Assembly (NCBI GenBank): GCA_016211095.1
Contig: JACQSW010000129.1
Location: 1 to 13,972 of the forward strand
DNA from: Candidatus Woesearchaeota archaeon
GTDB taxonomy: Archaea; Nanobdellota; Nanobdellia; SCGC-AAA011-G17; GW2011-AR17
Reading direction: 5' to 3'
DNA length: 13,972 nucleotides
Made by a program: the position numbers and the translations under genes. Below, one piece after another: positions 1 to 6,929 of this stretch (the stretch's first letter is position 1; each line of letters opens with the position of its first letter). Below the pieces are notes generated by a model, which worked only from the letters and a program-made list of their open reading frames with translations, had not been told where the DNA came from and did no database searches.

Positions 1-78
1 ATATTTTGGTCCCTATACTTTTGCGTTTTTAGGCAAGAAAACCGGATTTTGCACCAACCCCCGGAAAAAGGAAAAAAA

Positions 79-1044
79 TTAACGAACCAAGACTGAATGC
101 GAAGTTAAGTGTACTTGTCTTATTTCTTCCGGTGTGTGCCTCGTTTCTTTCTGTGCAGTTTCTTTAATATCTCTTACTGAAGAATGCACTTGTATTTTGC
201 CCCTTAATTGGTCTATCTCTCTAAATAAAATATTAATATCGACCTTATTAATATCGCCTCTTGCTAAATCCTGCCTCATCAAACATGGAGTTACTCCTCC
301 TTTTGCAGTTATAGTATAAAGGTGTCCCGGATCTGAACATAAACCGCTGAGTGTGCAGTGTTGCGTTATTTTTATTGAACCCCAATGTTTTTCTGTTATA
401 CACTTAAGTTTATCCTCTATTCGGTTAATATCCTCTAAGTTAAGACCGAGATTGCCCATATTGTTTGATGCTCTTCCGACTACGAGCAATTGCCCATATA
501 AGATTTGGCTGACTTTGTGTTCTAAAGCTAAGTTCGCAAAAGCTTCAATTTCATCTATGTTATGTTTATCCAAAGCAATTTTTATACCACTCGCAAAGTT
601 GTAGCGTGCCATTAAATCTAAACTTTTAATAGCTATATCAAAATGGCCTTTGCCTCGGACATAATCATTTGTTTCTGGAGTTGCCCCCATCATCCCAACC
701 TCTATCATATAGACATTTTCTTGAATTTTGTCTAATAAGCGTGGAGCGTTTTTCTCTGTTAGGCAAATTCCATTTGTTGTGACTATGTTATCGACACCGG
801 AAGAATAAGATAAGGCAAGTAATTCAGGCAGTTCAGGCCGCAAAAATGGCTCTCCGCCTGTGAAGTTTATAGCGCCAGCAAGTTTCGATAACCGCCGCGT
901 ATTTCTAATCAGCTCTTCTTTAGTTGGAGCAAAGTTATTTCTCCCGCCAGATTCGTTGTAACAATGTTTGCATAACATCTGGCAATCTTCAGTTATGCTG
1001 TACATTATAATTGGTCTTCTTAACGACTTTGTTTTGTTTTTCAT
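79..1044 (-). CDS. Radical SAM protein (MoaA/SPASM-twitch-like)
   Basis: A 321-residue radical SAM enzyme. The CxxxCxxC motif that binds the SAM-cleaving 4Fe-4S cluster is at C21, C25 and C28. The GGEP motif is at residues 63-66, and a TTNG strand at 89-92 fits the TIM-barrel core. After the core, C230, C236 and C254 (in a GGVTPC context, followed by ARGDINK) resemble a reduced SPASM or 'twitch' auxiliary cluster site, as in MoaA-type enzymes. It is the second gene of a two-gene operon. Its ATG lies 9 nt after the stop of the SPASM gene, and the spacer reads TAGGGGGAAAAAATG, a G-rich run that may serve as a weak ribosome-binding site. A T-rich stretch follows its stop on the coding strand. 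The substrate is unknown. The close pairing with a SPASM/PqqD-like enzyme suggests a shared pathway, perhaps peptide or cofactor modification (inference). The family call is firm; the function is not. Confidence 0.9.
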   Translation of the reverse strand: MKNKTKSLRRPIIMYSITEDCQMLCKHCYNESGGRNNFAPTKEELIRNTRRLSKLAGAINFTGGEPFLRPELPELLALSYSSGVDNIVTTNGICLTEKNAPRLLDKIQENVYMIEVGMMGATPETNDYVRGKGHFDIAIKSLDLMARYNFASGIKIALDKHNIDEIEAFANLALEHKVSQILYGQLLVVGRASNNMGNLGLNLEDINRIEDKLKCITEKHWGSIKITQHCTLSGLCSDPGHLYTITAKGGVTPCLMRQDLARGDINKVDINILFREIDQLRGKIQVHSSVRDIKETAQKETRHTPEEIRQVHLTSHSVLVR

Positions 1045-1053
1045 TTTTTCCCC

Positions 1054-2547
1054 CTAAAAGTATATTCTTTCGCCTGTATCTGCCCGAAGCAGCCTGATTT
1101 TATCGTCTAATTGGAATCTTCCGGCTAATCTCTGGTAAATTTTAGACGCATGAATGACAGAAACTTCTTTTTTGTGCTTATGAAGGTTATTTTCTTGTAT
1201 GGGAGTGATTATTCCGGCAGCATAAAGAACATATATCCCCCTATTGTTTTTGTCTACGCAAAATTTGTTGGGTAGAGATTGGTATGAGTTAACTCCTTCT
1301 TTGTCTAGGATTACAAAACTCTGATTGGCGGTGTTAGCTAAAACGCCTCCAAACTTTTCTTCCCTAAGTTTAACTTCTTTTCTTTTTCTAAAAGTTTTTA
1401 CTTCTCTGTCGACACAAACTTCTGTTCTTTTAAGGAATATTTCTGCTTCTTTGTTGGCAATTGGCTCGCCCATATACATTGTTTTTCCGCTTGTTGAATT
1501 GTTCTCTGCTAGTGAGGATGTTCTGCAGCCGCCTCCGCAAGAAGCCAATGCGTAACATTCGTTTGAACATTCCTTAGGAAGGAGTTTTAATTTGGACCAT
1601 TCGTAAGATTTATTCCACGCTTGCACAAAACTTTTGCTGATATCTCTTCCGTATTCAGTAAGTTGTGGGGCTTGGATGCAGGCGCGGTTGAACCCTTGCG
1701 GGGAAACCACCATGAAAGTGACCCCCGCCATGCAAACTCTTGGAGACAAAACTTCCAAATATTTTAAGTAATCCTTAGGGAACATGTCTTTTAAAATGCA
1801 TGGCGCTACTGGCAGCGTGCTGTCTATTCTTAATCCGATCTCCTTAGCAAAAATAAGAGCACTAAAATATTTTTTGAATTGCTCCTTTTTCATTGCCCAA
1901 TTTTTATGATCCTTAACTCCGGGAAAGGGCAAAAGCGGTGTCACCGTCATTTTTTTTACGCCCATATTTTTTAGCATTTTTGCTGTCGGAATAACCCTTT
2001 CGATATTTCTTTGTGTTGCAACATAATTAACAGTTGTATTTAATCCTAAATCAACTAAGTTTTCAATACCTGCTAAAGTTTCTGAGAATGCTAATTTGCA
2101 TCCAACTGCCTCTTCATGAACTTCGTTTGAGTCTCCATGTAAAGACACCAAAAGTGAGTTTAAACCTGCTTCCCTTAACCTCATTGCAGTTTCTCTGTTG
2201 ATTAGCCGCCCATTTGTGTTTATGCTTGTATAAATTCCATGCTGATTTGCTTCACCAACTATTTCAAATAGTGTTTTTTTTGCTAAAAATGGCTCTCCCC
2301 CTGTAAAACAAATGGCGGGAACTTCATATTCGATTAAGATGTTCATTAACTCTTTTATTTTCTTTTCATTAACATGCGATTTTCTTGATAATGCTGCCTC
2401 TGTATTATATTGCCAGAAGTTGTAACAAAACCCGCAATTGTTGTTGCAGGCAGGGGTAATTTCGAACTGCGCAATTAGGGGCGCTTTTAGCCTTAATTGG
2501 TGTTCTAACATTTTAATCTCCTTGCAATCGTAGCATTTTTGTGGCAT
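1054..2547 (-). CDS. Radical SAM/SPASM enzyme with C-terminal PqqD-like domain
   Basis: A 497-residue radical SAM protein with full SPASM equipment. The SAM-cluster cysteines are C34, C38 and C41, and GGEP is at 83-86. A near-canonical seven-cysteine SPASM set is visible: C272, then GxxxxC ending at C290, then C327, C331, C337 and C341, and a late C378. It should hold two auxiliary 4Fe-4S clusters; the first pair of the central block is spaced CX3C rather than CX2C. Residues about 395-450 (FGGVLANT, then FVILDKEG, then a helical stretch and GIITPI) resemble a PqqD-like RiPP recognition element: a beta hairpin followed by a winged helix. This is a pattern match by eye. An extra CxxC (C5-C8) lies at the N-terminus. 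Enzymes of this architecture usually modify peptides, but no precursor gene is seen here. It is the first gene of the radical SAM operon and is divergent from the TrmB-family gene. A TATA-like element lies 36-43 nt before the ATG. Confidence 0.92.
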   Translation of the reverse strand: MPQKCYDCKEIKMLEHQLRLKAPLIAQFEITPACNNNCGFCYNFWQYNTEAALSRKSHVNEKKIKELMNILIEYEVPAICFTGGEPFLAKKTLFEIVGEANQHGIYTSINTNGRLINRETAMRLREAGLNSLLVSLHGDSNEVHEEAVGCKLAFSETLAGIENLVDLGLNTTVNYVATQRNIERVIPTAKMLKNMGVKKMTVTPLLPFPGVKDHKNWAMKKEQFKKYFSALIFAKEIGLRIDSTLPVAPCILKDMFPKDYLKYLEVLSPRVCMAGVTFMVVSPQGFNRACIQAPQLTEYGRDISKSFVQAWNKSYEWSKLKLLPKECSNECYALASCGGGCRTSSLAENNSTSGKTMYMGEPIANKEAEIFLKRTEVCVDREVKTFRKRKEVKLREEKFGGVLANTANQSFVILDKEGVNSYQSLPNKFCVDKNNRGIYVLYAAGIITPIQENNLHKHKKEVSVIHASKIYQRLAGRFQLDDKIRLLRADTGERIYF

Positions 2548-2582
2548 TTCATTTTTGATAGTTTAGAATGAATGAGCTATAA

Positions 2583-2590
2583 GTATATAA
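2583..2590 (-). promoter_or_regulatory. TATA-like box for the radical SAM operon
   Basis: The minus strand reads TTATATAC, centred about 40 nt before the ATG at 2547. That predicts a transcript start near 2561 and a leader of roughly 14 nt. It is an archaeal TATA element by position and composition only. Confidence 0.5.
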
Positions 2591-2600
2591 GTTTTACATA

Positions 2601-2611
2601 CCACTAAGTGG
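2601..2611. promoter_or_regulatory. Palindrome between divergent promoters, candidate operator
   Basis: CCACTAAGTGG is a perfect inverted repeat (5-bp arms, 1-bp centre). It lies between the TATA-like boxes of the radical SAM operon (2583-2590) and the TrmB-family gene (2630-2637), where a regulator could affect both. I infer that it is an operator of the adjacent TrmB-like protein. It does not match the Thermococcus TGM box, and no second copy was noticed in the window. Confidence 0.35.
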
Positions 2612-2629
2612 GAAGTGTTTTAGAAAGAT

Positions 2630-2637
2630 TTAAAAAC
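2630..2637 (+). promoter_or_regulatory. TATA-like box for the TrmB-family gene
   Basis: TTTAAAAA is centred about 28 nt before the ATG at 2662, the spacing expected for a leaderless or nearly leaderless archaeal transcript. No Shine-Dalgarno-like sequence precedes the ATG, which agrees with this. Confidence 0.5.
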
Positions 2638-2661
2638 AAGCGTTAATTTTAATTCTTTAAA

Positions 2662-3408
2662 ATGAATGTTGAACAAACTCTACAGAAAGCGGGATTTACT
2701 CAGAATGAGGTTAAAACTTACCTATGCTTACTTAAAATAGGCAAAGCTACATCTTATAGTATAGTTAAAGAAGCAGGCATCAGTTCTGGCAAGATATACG
2801 AAACATTGAATAAATTAATTGAACGCGGCTTAGCCTCTTATGTTCTTATTAATGGAAAAAAACACTTCCAAGCTGCTGACCCTGATAGGTTAATTGATTT
2901 TATGAAAAAGAGAGAGAATGAACTCCATGAAGAAACTGAAGCAATTGCTAAAATACTTCCCGTTTTAAAACAAGAAAAGAAACCTAAAGAAGCTAATAAT
3001 GCAGAGATATTTGAGGGTATATCTGGCATAAAAACCGTGTATGAATTGATGTTAAGAGAAACTCCACCAAACCAAACTATTTTGATTCTTGGCGCTCCAA
3101 AAGAAGCAGGCGAACGTTTAGACGCTTACTTTGACAATTTTAATAAAAGGAGAATAGAAAAAAACGTTCATCTAAAAATTATCCTCAATCACAGCCATCC
3201 GCGAGAAAAGAAACTAAAATCCATAAAGAAAACGCAAGTTAAGATATTCCCTAAAAATGTGACCACTCCGGCATGGGTCAATATTTTTGGCAACTATGTC
3301 GCAACATTCAGCCTAACCGACAAACCTATTGTCTTTCTTCTTCAAAGCAAGAAAACAGCAGAATCATATAAACAGTATTTTGGCTTAATGTGGAAAAGTA
3401 CAAAGTAA
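2662..3408 (+). CDS. TrmB-family transcriptional regulator
   Basis: A 248-residue protein with the TrmB family layout. Residues 1-70 form a winged helix-turn-helix: the 'AGFTQNEVKTYLCLL' helix, the recognition region 'EAGISSGKIYETLNKLIERGL', and a wing near 'INGKKHFQAADP'. Residues about 72-105 are a charged helical segment suited to a dimerising coiled coil. Residues about 115-245 resemble the family's effector-binding C-terminal domain (EIFEGISGIKTVYELML, then LILGAPKEAGERLDAYF). Classical members repress or activate sugar transport and metabolism genes. Here no transporter is adjacent; the neighbour is the divergent radical SAM operon, its most plausible target besides itself. The effector is unknown. 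The ATG at 2662 fits the TATA spacing. Confidence 0.88.
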   Translation: MNVEQTLQKAGFTQNEVKTYLCLLKIGKATSYSIVKEAGISSGKIYETLNKLIERGLASYVLINGKKHFQAADPDRLIDFMKKRENELHEETEAIAKILPVLKQEKKPKEANNAEIFEGISGIKTVYELMLRETPPNQTILILGAPKEAGERLDAYFDNFNKRRIEKNVHLKIILNHSHPREKKLKSIKKTQVKIFPKNVTTPAWVNIFGNYVATFSLTDKPIVFLLQSKKTAESYKQYFGLMWKSTK

Positions 3409-3461
3409 AAGCCCACTACAAACTGATGAAACTCAAATTCCAATACTGCCAGTCTATTTCG

Positions 3462-3468
3462 TTTTTTT
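3462..3468 (+). terminator. T-run terminator after the TrmB-family gene
   Basis: Seven consecutive T residues lie about 55 nt after the stop of the TrmB-family gene. Oligo-T on the coding strand is the usual archaeal termination signal. No hairpin is evident. The rest of the gap (3409-3553) shows only the next gene's promoter. Confidence 0.4.
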
Positions 3469-3523
3469 AGAAATCTCAATGGATAATTCTTTTCTGTCCC
3501 ACACCCAAAAAAAAATAAATAAA

Positions 3524-3531
3524 TTTATAAA
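3524..3531 (+). promoter_or_regulatory. TATA box for the translin-like gene
   Basis: TTTATAAA is centred about 33 nt before the ATG at 3560, predicting a transcript start near 3553 and a leader of only a few nucleotides. The spacing favours the ATG at 3560 over the in-frame TTG at 3554. Confidence 0.55.
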
Positions 3532-3559
3532 GCATTCAAATTAGGTTATCTTTTTGAAA

Positions 3560-4120
3560 ATGCTTAACCTGAAAGAGTTTGAAGAAATAAAAAGTGAAAT
3601 GGAGAATTTTGAAGAGGAAAGGGAAAAGACTATTACTATTTCCCGCAACATCATTAGGTTGTCTAAGCAGCTTATTTATAGCGCTCACAGGGGTGATTTT
3701 AAAAGCGCAAAAGAGGCAGTTGGCGAGATTAACAAGCTGGTTGAAGAGATTAAGGGCAAGCGGGAAGATGTTGGTATGACTAAGGTGGCGTTCCAAGAAT
3801 ACGCTGAGGCCGTCGGATTCTATTGCTTCATAAAAGAAGGGAGGCTGATTACTCGGAAAGAGCTGGGGATAAGCACGGAGGATTACCTGATTGGGGTGTG
3901 TGATTTAACCGGCGAAATGGTTAGGAAAGCCTTGAACGACATAATCAACGGCGATTATGATTCTGCTTTGAAAGTTAAGGATGCTGTTAACGAAATTTAT
4001 GGGGTATTCCTAAAGCTTGATTTCAGAAATGGCGAATTAAGGAAGCGGTTTGATTCGATAAAGTGGAATCTTAGGAAACTTGAAGATTTAGCCTTAAACA
4101 TCAAGCTAATCAAAAAATAG
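3560..4120 (+). CDS. Archaeal translin/TRAX-like protein
   Basis: A 186-residue all-helical protein of the translin family, which binds single-stranded nucleic acid. In eukaryotes, translin and TRAX form the C3PO ribonuclease; archaeal homologues form homo-octamers. Family signatures are visible: 'FQEYAEAVGFYCFI' (residues 78-91), carrying E80 and E83 at positions matching TRAX catalytic glutamates; 'GVCDLTGEMVRKAL' (112-125) with D115; and the C-terminal 'RKRFDSIKWNLRKLEDLALNIKLI', matching the translin/TRAX tail. The acidic residues suggest a competent nuclease (inference). I chose the ATG at 3560 rather than the TTG six bases upstream because of the TATA position. It is a stand-alone gene between two predicted terminators, with no second translin-family subunit in the window. 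A role in RNA or tRNA fragment turnover is plausible but not shown. Confidence 0.85.
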   Translation: MLNLKEFEEIKSEMENFEEEREKTITISRNIIRLSKQLIYSAHRGDFKSAKEAVGEINKLVEEIKGKREDVGMTKVAFQEYAEAVGFYCFIKEGRLITRKELGISTEDYLIGVCDLTGEMVRKALNDIINGDYDSALKVKDAVNEIYGVFLKLDFRNGELRKRFDSIKWNLRKLEDLALNIKLIKK

Positions 4121-4121
4121 G

Positions 4122-4128
4122 TTTTTTT
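4122..4128 (+). terminator. T-run terminator after the translin-like gene
   Basis: Seven T residues begin one base after the TAG stop of the translin-like gene. This is a typical archaeal oligo-T terminator placed immediately downstream. Confidence 0.45.
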
Positions 4129-4149
4129 CTTAAAAAAAAGGGGTAAAGG

Positions 4150-4157
4150 TTTTTAAA
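4150..4157 (+). promoter_or_regulatory. TATA-like element for the exported DUF3108-like gene
   Basis: TTTTTAAA lies inside GGTTTTTAAACC, which has 5-bp inverted arms. It is centred about 47 nt before the ATG at 4201, giving a predicted leader of about 20 nt. That leader contains a six-G run (4182-4187) and eight T residues directly before the ATG. The G-run could act as a weak ribosome-binding site at 13-nt spacing, but it is not a canonical one. Confidence 0.35.
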
Positions 4158-4200
4158 CCCAAACAAATTTTACTTCGATAAGGGGGGAAAACTTTTTTTT

Positions 4201-5028
4201 ATGGGAACCAAACTAAAAAGTTTAATCACTTTTTCATTAGCAGCTATAATAGCATTATACCCGAGCAAGCTGTCTCCAGCTACAGCGCGTGCTGCGCAAA
4301 TGCCTCAAACCCTTGCGGTTCAGAAAGATTTGGAAACGAGGATTGAGCGGCTAAATTACAACATGTATTGTAAAATCAAGGTTGGTGTTGCACAAATTTC
4401 TTTTACTCAAACTGGAAAAGACTATGTTATGAGGGCAACTGGCGAAACAAGCAGCATCATAGGAAAACTCTTTTTTAATAGGGTCTACAACTTTCAAACA
4501 AATGGCAGCGTGGATGATAACACTTTTTTGCCAGTCTACCACACTTATTCCATGAGGAATAAGCAAACTTTGAGTTCGGCTGAAATTGTCCATCATTTCA
4601 ATTTCAAAAATTTGGATATAAGAATTATTAGCTACTCCATGCAGACTAAGCAGAAAAAAGTTGAGTACGACAAAACCTTAACCCTGCCACCGGAAGCAAG
4701 GGATGTGCTTTCAACATTAATGGAGATAAGGGCTAAGCCAATAGAGAAAGAGCGTGACTTAATAATTGTAGACAAGGGAATCCAAAAAAGATGCAAACTA
4801 ATCTACGAAGGGCTAACAACTATAGATCTTAATGATGAGGATTATTCTGTGCACAAATTCAAGCTGGTTGACAGGGACGCCTCCCTTAAAGAAGCTAAAA
4901 AAGTAAACGGCGTGCAGCTCTACCTGTATAATAATCCTAGCAGGACGCCGCTAAAGCTTTGCATACAAGACACAACGCTTGGCGAAGTCAAAATCGATTT
5001 TGCTGGAAAAAAATTTGAGATTGATTAA
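4201..5028 (+). CDS. Exported DUF3108-like protein
   Basis: A 275-residue secreted protein. The N-terminus is a Sec-type signal: basic K4 and K6, a hydrophobic stretch at about 8-20 (LITFSLAAIIALYP), and an A29-R30-A31 cleavage motif before A32. The mature part is beta-rich and follows the DUF3108 pattern as I recall it: 'LNYNMYCKIKVGVAQISF' (an opening 'Y-x-v-x-y-x-x-i-x-v-G-x-a' motif), then 'FLPVYHTYSMRN', then 'DVLSTLMEIRAKP' (equivalent to the conserved 'D-x-L-S-x-L-x-x-x-R' helix), and a closing 'TPLKLCIQDTTLGEVKIDF'. DUF3108 proteins are mostly bacterial envelope proteins of unknown function, so an archaeal copy is notable. There is no lipobox and no C-terminal anchor, so it is probably released or loosely surface-associated. 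It stands alone: a terminator precedes it, and aspS has its own promoter. The family call is moderate; export is well supported. Confidence 0.72.
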   Translation: MGTKLKSLITFSLAAIIALYPSKLSPATARAAQMPQTLAVQKDLETRIERLNYNMYCKIKVGVAQISFTQTGKDYVMRATGETSSIIGKLFFNRVYNFQTNGSVDDNTFLPVYHTYSMRNKQTLSSAEIVHHFNFKNLDIRIISYSMQTKQKKVEYDKTLTLPPEARDVLSTLMEIRAKPIEKERDLIIVDKGIQKRCKLIYEGLTTIDLNDEDYSVHKFKLVDRDASLKEAKKVNGVQLYLYNNPSRTPLKLCIQDTTLGEVKIDFAGKKFEID

Positions 5029-5033
5029 AAAGA

Positions 5034-5041
5034 TTTATATA
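5034..5041 (+). promoter_or_regulatory. TATA box for aspS
   Basis: TTTATATA is centred about 41 nt before the aspS ATG and only 6 nt after the preceding stop codon. The predicted start of transcription near 5062 leaves a 17-nt leader that includes the ribosome-binding site below. Confidence 0.6.
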
Positions 5042-5067
5042 TTTCATGCCTCTAAGCCAAGGATGTT

Positions 5068-5073
5068 GTGATG
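5068..5073 (+). promoter_or_regulatory. Ribosome-binding site of aspS
   Basis: GTGATG matches the archaeal anti-Shine-Dalgarno core (GGTGATC type), with a 5-nt spacer to the ATG at 5079. It supports that start codon. Confidence 0.6.
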
Positions 5074-5078
5074 CTTAA

Positions 5079-6851
5079 ATGAAACGAACGCATACTTGTG
5101 GCGAATTAAAGAAAAAAGACGTTAACAAAGAGGTTTTTCTTGACGGCTGGGTCCAATCAAGAAGGGATCACGGCGGAGTAATTTTTATTGATTTACGCGA
5201 CAGGTACGGCTTAACCCAAGTCGTCTTTGACCCTTCCTCTAATAAAGAAGTCCATGTTGTTGCAGAAAAGATTAGGAGGGAATTCGTCCTTAGGGTAAAA
5301 GGAAAAGTTCGGCCAAGAAAAGAAGGTATGATCAACCCTAACATGGCCACTGGCGAAGTGGAGGTTATTTGCGACGAGTTGGAGATATTGAACGAAGCAG
5401 ATGTTCCTCCGCTAGAAGTTGATGACAGAAAAATATCTAATGAAGATATCAGGCTGAAGTATAGGTATCTCGATTTGAGGCGACCAAGCATGCAGCAAAA
5501 CCTCATGATTAGGCATAAGATTGCAAAAGCCACGCGAGAATTGTTTGATTCGCTTAACTTCTTAGAAATCGAAACGCCAATGCTCATAAGGGCTACGCCT
5601 GAAGGGGCAAGGGACTACATAGTCCCAAGCAGGGTTAATCCTGGAATGATTTATTCGCTGCCGCAGTCGCCACAACTCTACAAACAATTACTTATGGTTT
5701 CAGGCATGGACAGGTATTACCAACTGGCCAGGTGCTTAAGGGATGAAGACTTAAGGGCGGACAGGCAGCCAGAGTTCACACAGATAGACTTGGAGATGAG
5801 CTTTATCGAGCAGGAAGACATATTCGAAGTCCTTGACAAACTAATGCATCACATCATGAAAAAAGTCAAGGGGATAGACATGAAGATTTCCTTCCCAAGA
5901 ATAACCTACGAAGAATCTATGAGCAAATACGGCAACGACAAACCAGACACAAGATTCGGCTTGGAACTCGTTGACGTTTCTGAAATAGCAAAAAATTCTG
6001 AATTCAGCGTCTTCCAATCAGCAGTCAGCAGCGGCGGATGCGTCAAGTGCGTCAACGTGAAAGGAAAAGCTGACTTCTCAAGAAAAAAAATAGACGAACT
6101 CGAAGCATTTGTGCAAATCTACAAGGCAAAAGGGCTAATCTGGCTAAAAATGGACAAGGAACTTGAAGGATCAATAACCAAATTCTTAACAAAAGAACAG
6201 CAAAAAGGGATAATTGAAAAGACAAAAACAGAAAAAGGCGACCTATTAGTGTTTGTTGCTGGCAAGAAAAAAATCGTCAACGACGCCTTAGGGCAGCTAA
6301 GGAACCATTTAGGCAAAGAATTAAAACTTTACAAAGAAGAAACATACAACTTTTTATGGGTAGTAGACTTCCCGCTTTTTGAATGGAATGAAGAGCAAGA
6401 AAATTGGACACCCGCACACCACATGTTCACCATGCCAAAAAAAGACTCACTAAAACATTTAGAAACAGAACCTGGAAAAGTAATCGCGCAATGCTACGAC
6501 CTAGTCCTAAACGGAGTAGAGCTAGGCTCAGGCTCAATAAGGTGCCACAGAGCAGACATCCAAAACAGGGTAATGGCCGCCATGGGCATAAAAAGGGAAG
6601 AAGCAGAAAGAAGATTCGGATTCCTCCTAGAAGCATTCAAATACGGGGCGCCACCGCACGGAGGATTCGCAGTCGGGCTAGACAGGCTAGTAGCCATCCT
6701 TTGCGGAGTGCCAGAACACGACATCAGGGAAGTCATGGCTTTCCCAAAAAACAAAGCAGCACAATGCCCAATGGACGGCTGCCCAAGCCAAGCCGCTGAT
6801 TCAGAACTAAAAGAAGTCCACCTCAAATGGAACATTGTTAAAAAAGAATAA
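5079..6851 (+). CDS. aspS: Aspartyl-tRNA synthetase, bacterial type, probably non-discriminating
   Basis: A 590-residue class IIb synthetase that charges tRNA(Asp), and possibly tRNA(Asn), with aspartate. The N-terminal OB-fold anticodon-binding domain spans about 1-105 (GWVQSRRDHGG). The catalytic core carries motif 1 near 145-185, motif 2 at 221-235 (RDEDLRADRQPEFTQ) and motif 3 at 528-537 (GGFAVGLDRL). A GAD-type insertion fills about 285-420. This length and insertion are those of bacterial AspRS; the usual archaeal enzyme is about 430-440 residues and lacks the insertion. H31 and G83 match residues that, in the Pseudomonas enzyme, go with relaxed specificity for tRNA(Asp) and tRNA(Asn), whereas E. 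coli has L and K-type residues there. The enzyme may therefore feed GatCAB-dependent Asn-tRNA synthesis (inference; no gat genes are in the window). Transfer from bacteria is likely ancient, since it has archaeal promoter signals. Confidence 0.97.
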   Translation: MKRTHTCGELKKKDVNKEVFLDGWVQSRRDHGGVIFIDLRDRYGLTQVVFDPSSNKEVHVVAEKIRREFVLRVKGKVRPRKEGMINPNMATGEVEVICDELEILNEADVPPLEVDDRKISNEDIRLKYRYLDLRRPSMQQNLMIRHKIAKATRELFDSLNFLEIETPMLIRATPEGARDYIVPSRVNPGMIYSLPQSPQLYKQLLMVSGMDRYYQLARCLRDEDLRADRQPEFTQIDLEMSFIEQEDIFEVLDKLMHHIMKKVKGIDMKISFPRITYEESMSKYGNDKPDTRFGLELVDVSEIAKNSEFSVFQSAVSSGGCVKCVNVKGKADFSRKKIDELEAFVQIYKAKGLIWLKMDKELEGSITKFLTKEQQKGIIEKTKTEKGDLLVFVAGKKKIVNDALGQLRNHLGKELKLYKEETYNFLWVVDFPLFEWNEEQENWTPAHHMFTMPKKDSLKHLETEPGKVIAQCYDLVLNGVELGSGSIRCHRADIQNRVMAAMGIKREEAERRFGFLLEAFKYGAPPHGGFAVGLDRLVAILCGVPEHDIREVMAFPKNKAAQCPMDGCPSQAADSELKEVHLKWNIVKKE

Positions 6852-6854
6852 AAC

Positions 6855-6861
6855 TTTTTTT
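6855..6861 (+). terminator. T-run terminator after aspS
   Basis: Seven T residues lie 3 nt after the aspS stop, ahead of the separate promoter for the next operon. Confidence 0.45.
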
Positions 6862-6902
6862 CTTGCAATAAGAGCTAATATTTGATACAACCCCAACATT
6901 AA

Positions 6903-6911
6903 TAAATTTAT
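6903..6911 (+). promoter_or_regulatory. TATA-like box for the phosphotransferase/phosphatase operon
   Basis: An AAATTTATT-type element is centred about 24 nt before the ATG at 6930, the spacing expected for a leaderless archaeal mRNA. No Shine-Dalgarno-like sequence precedes this ATG, in contrast to the strong one before the second gene of the operon. Confidence 0.5.
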
Positions 6912-6929
6912 TACACCCTACTAAGCAAG

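Noticed and set aside
1..78. Possible 3' end of another gene or a precursor peptide next to the radical SAM operon
   Set aside because: It is too short to judge. It contains only a T-rich termination stretch on the minus strand and no supported ORF.
3409..3553. Possible small RNA or small ORF between the TrmB-family and translin-like genes
   Set aside because: It holds only a T-run, an A-run and the TATA box. No convincing ORF, hairpin or tRNA-like structure was seen.
6404..6868. Overlapping open frames of 124-131 codons within the 3' part of aspS on both strands
   Set aside because: They are shadows of the well-conserved AspRS catalytic domain, and their products are low-complexity (Arg/Pro- or Ser/Leu-rich).
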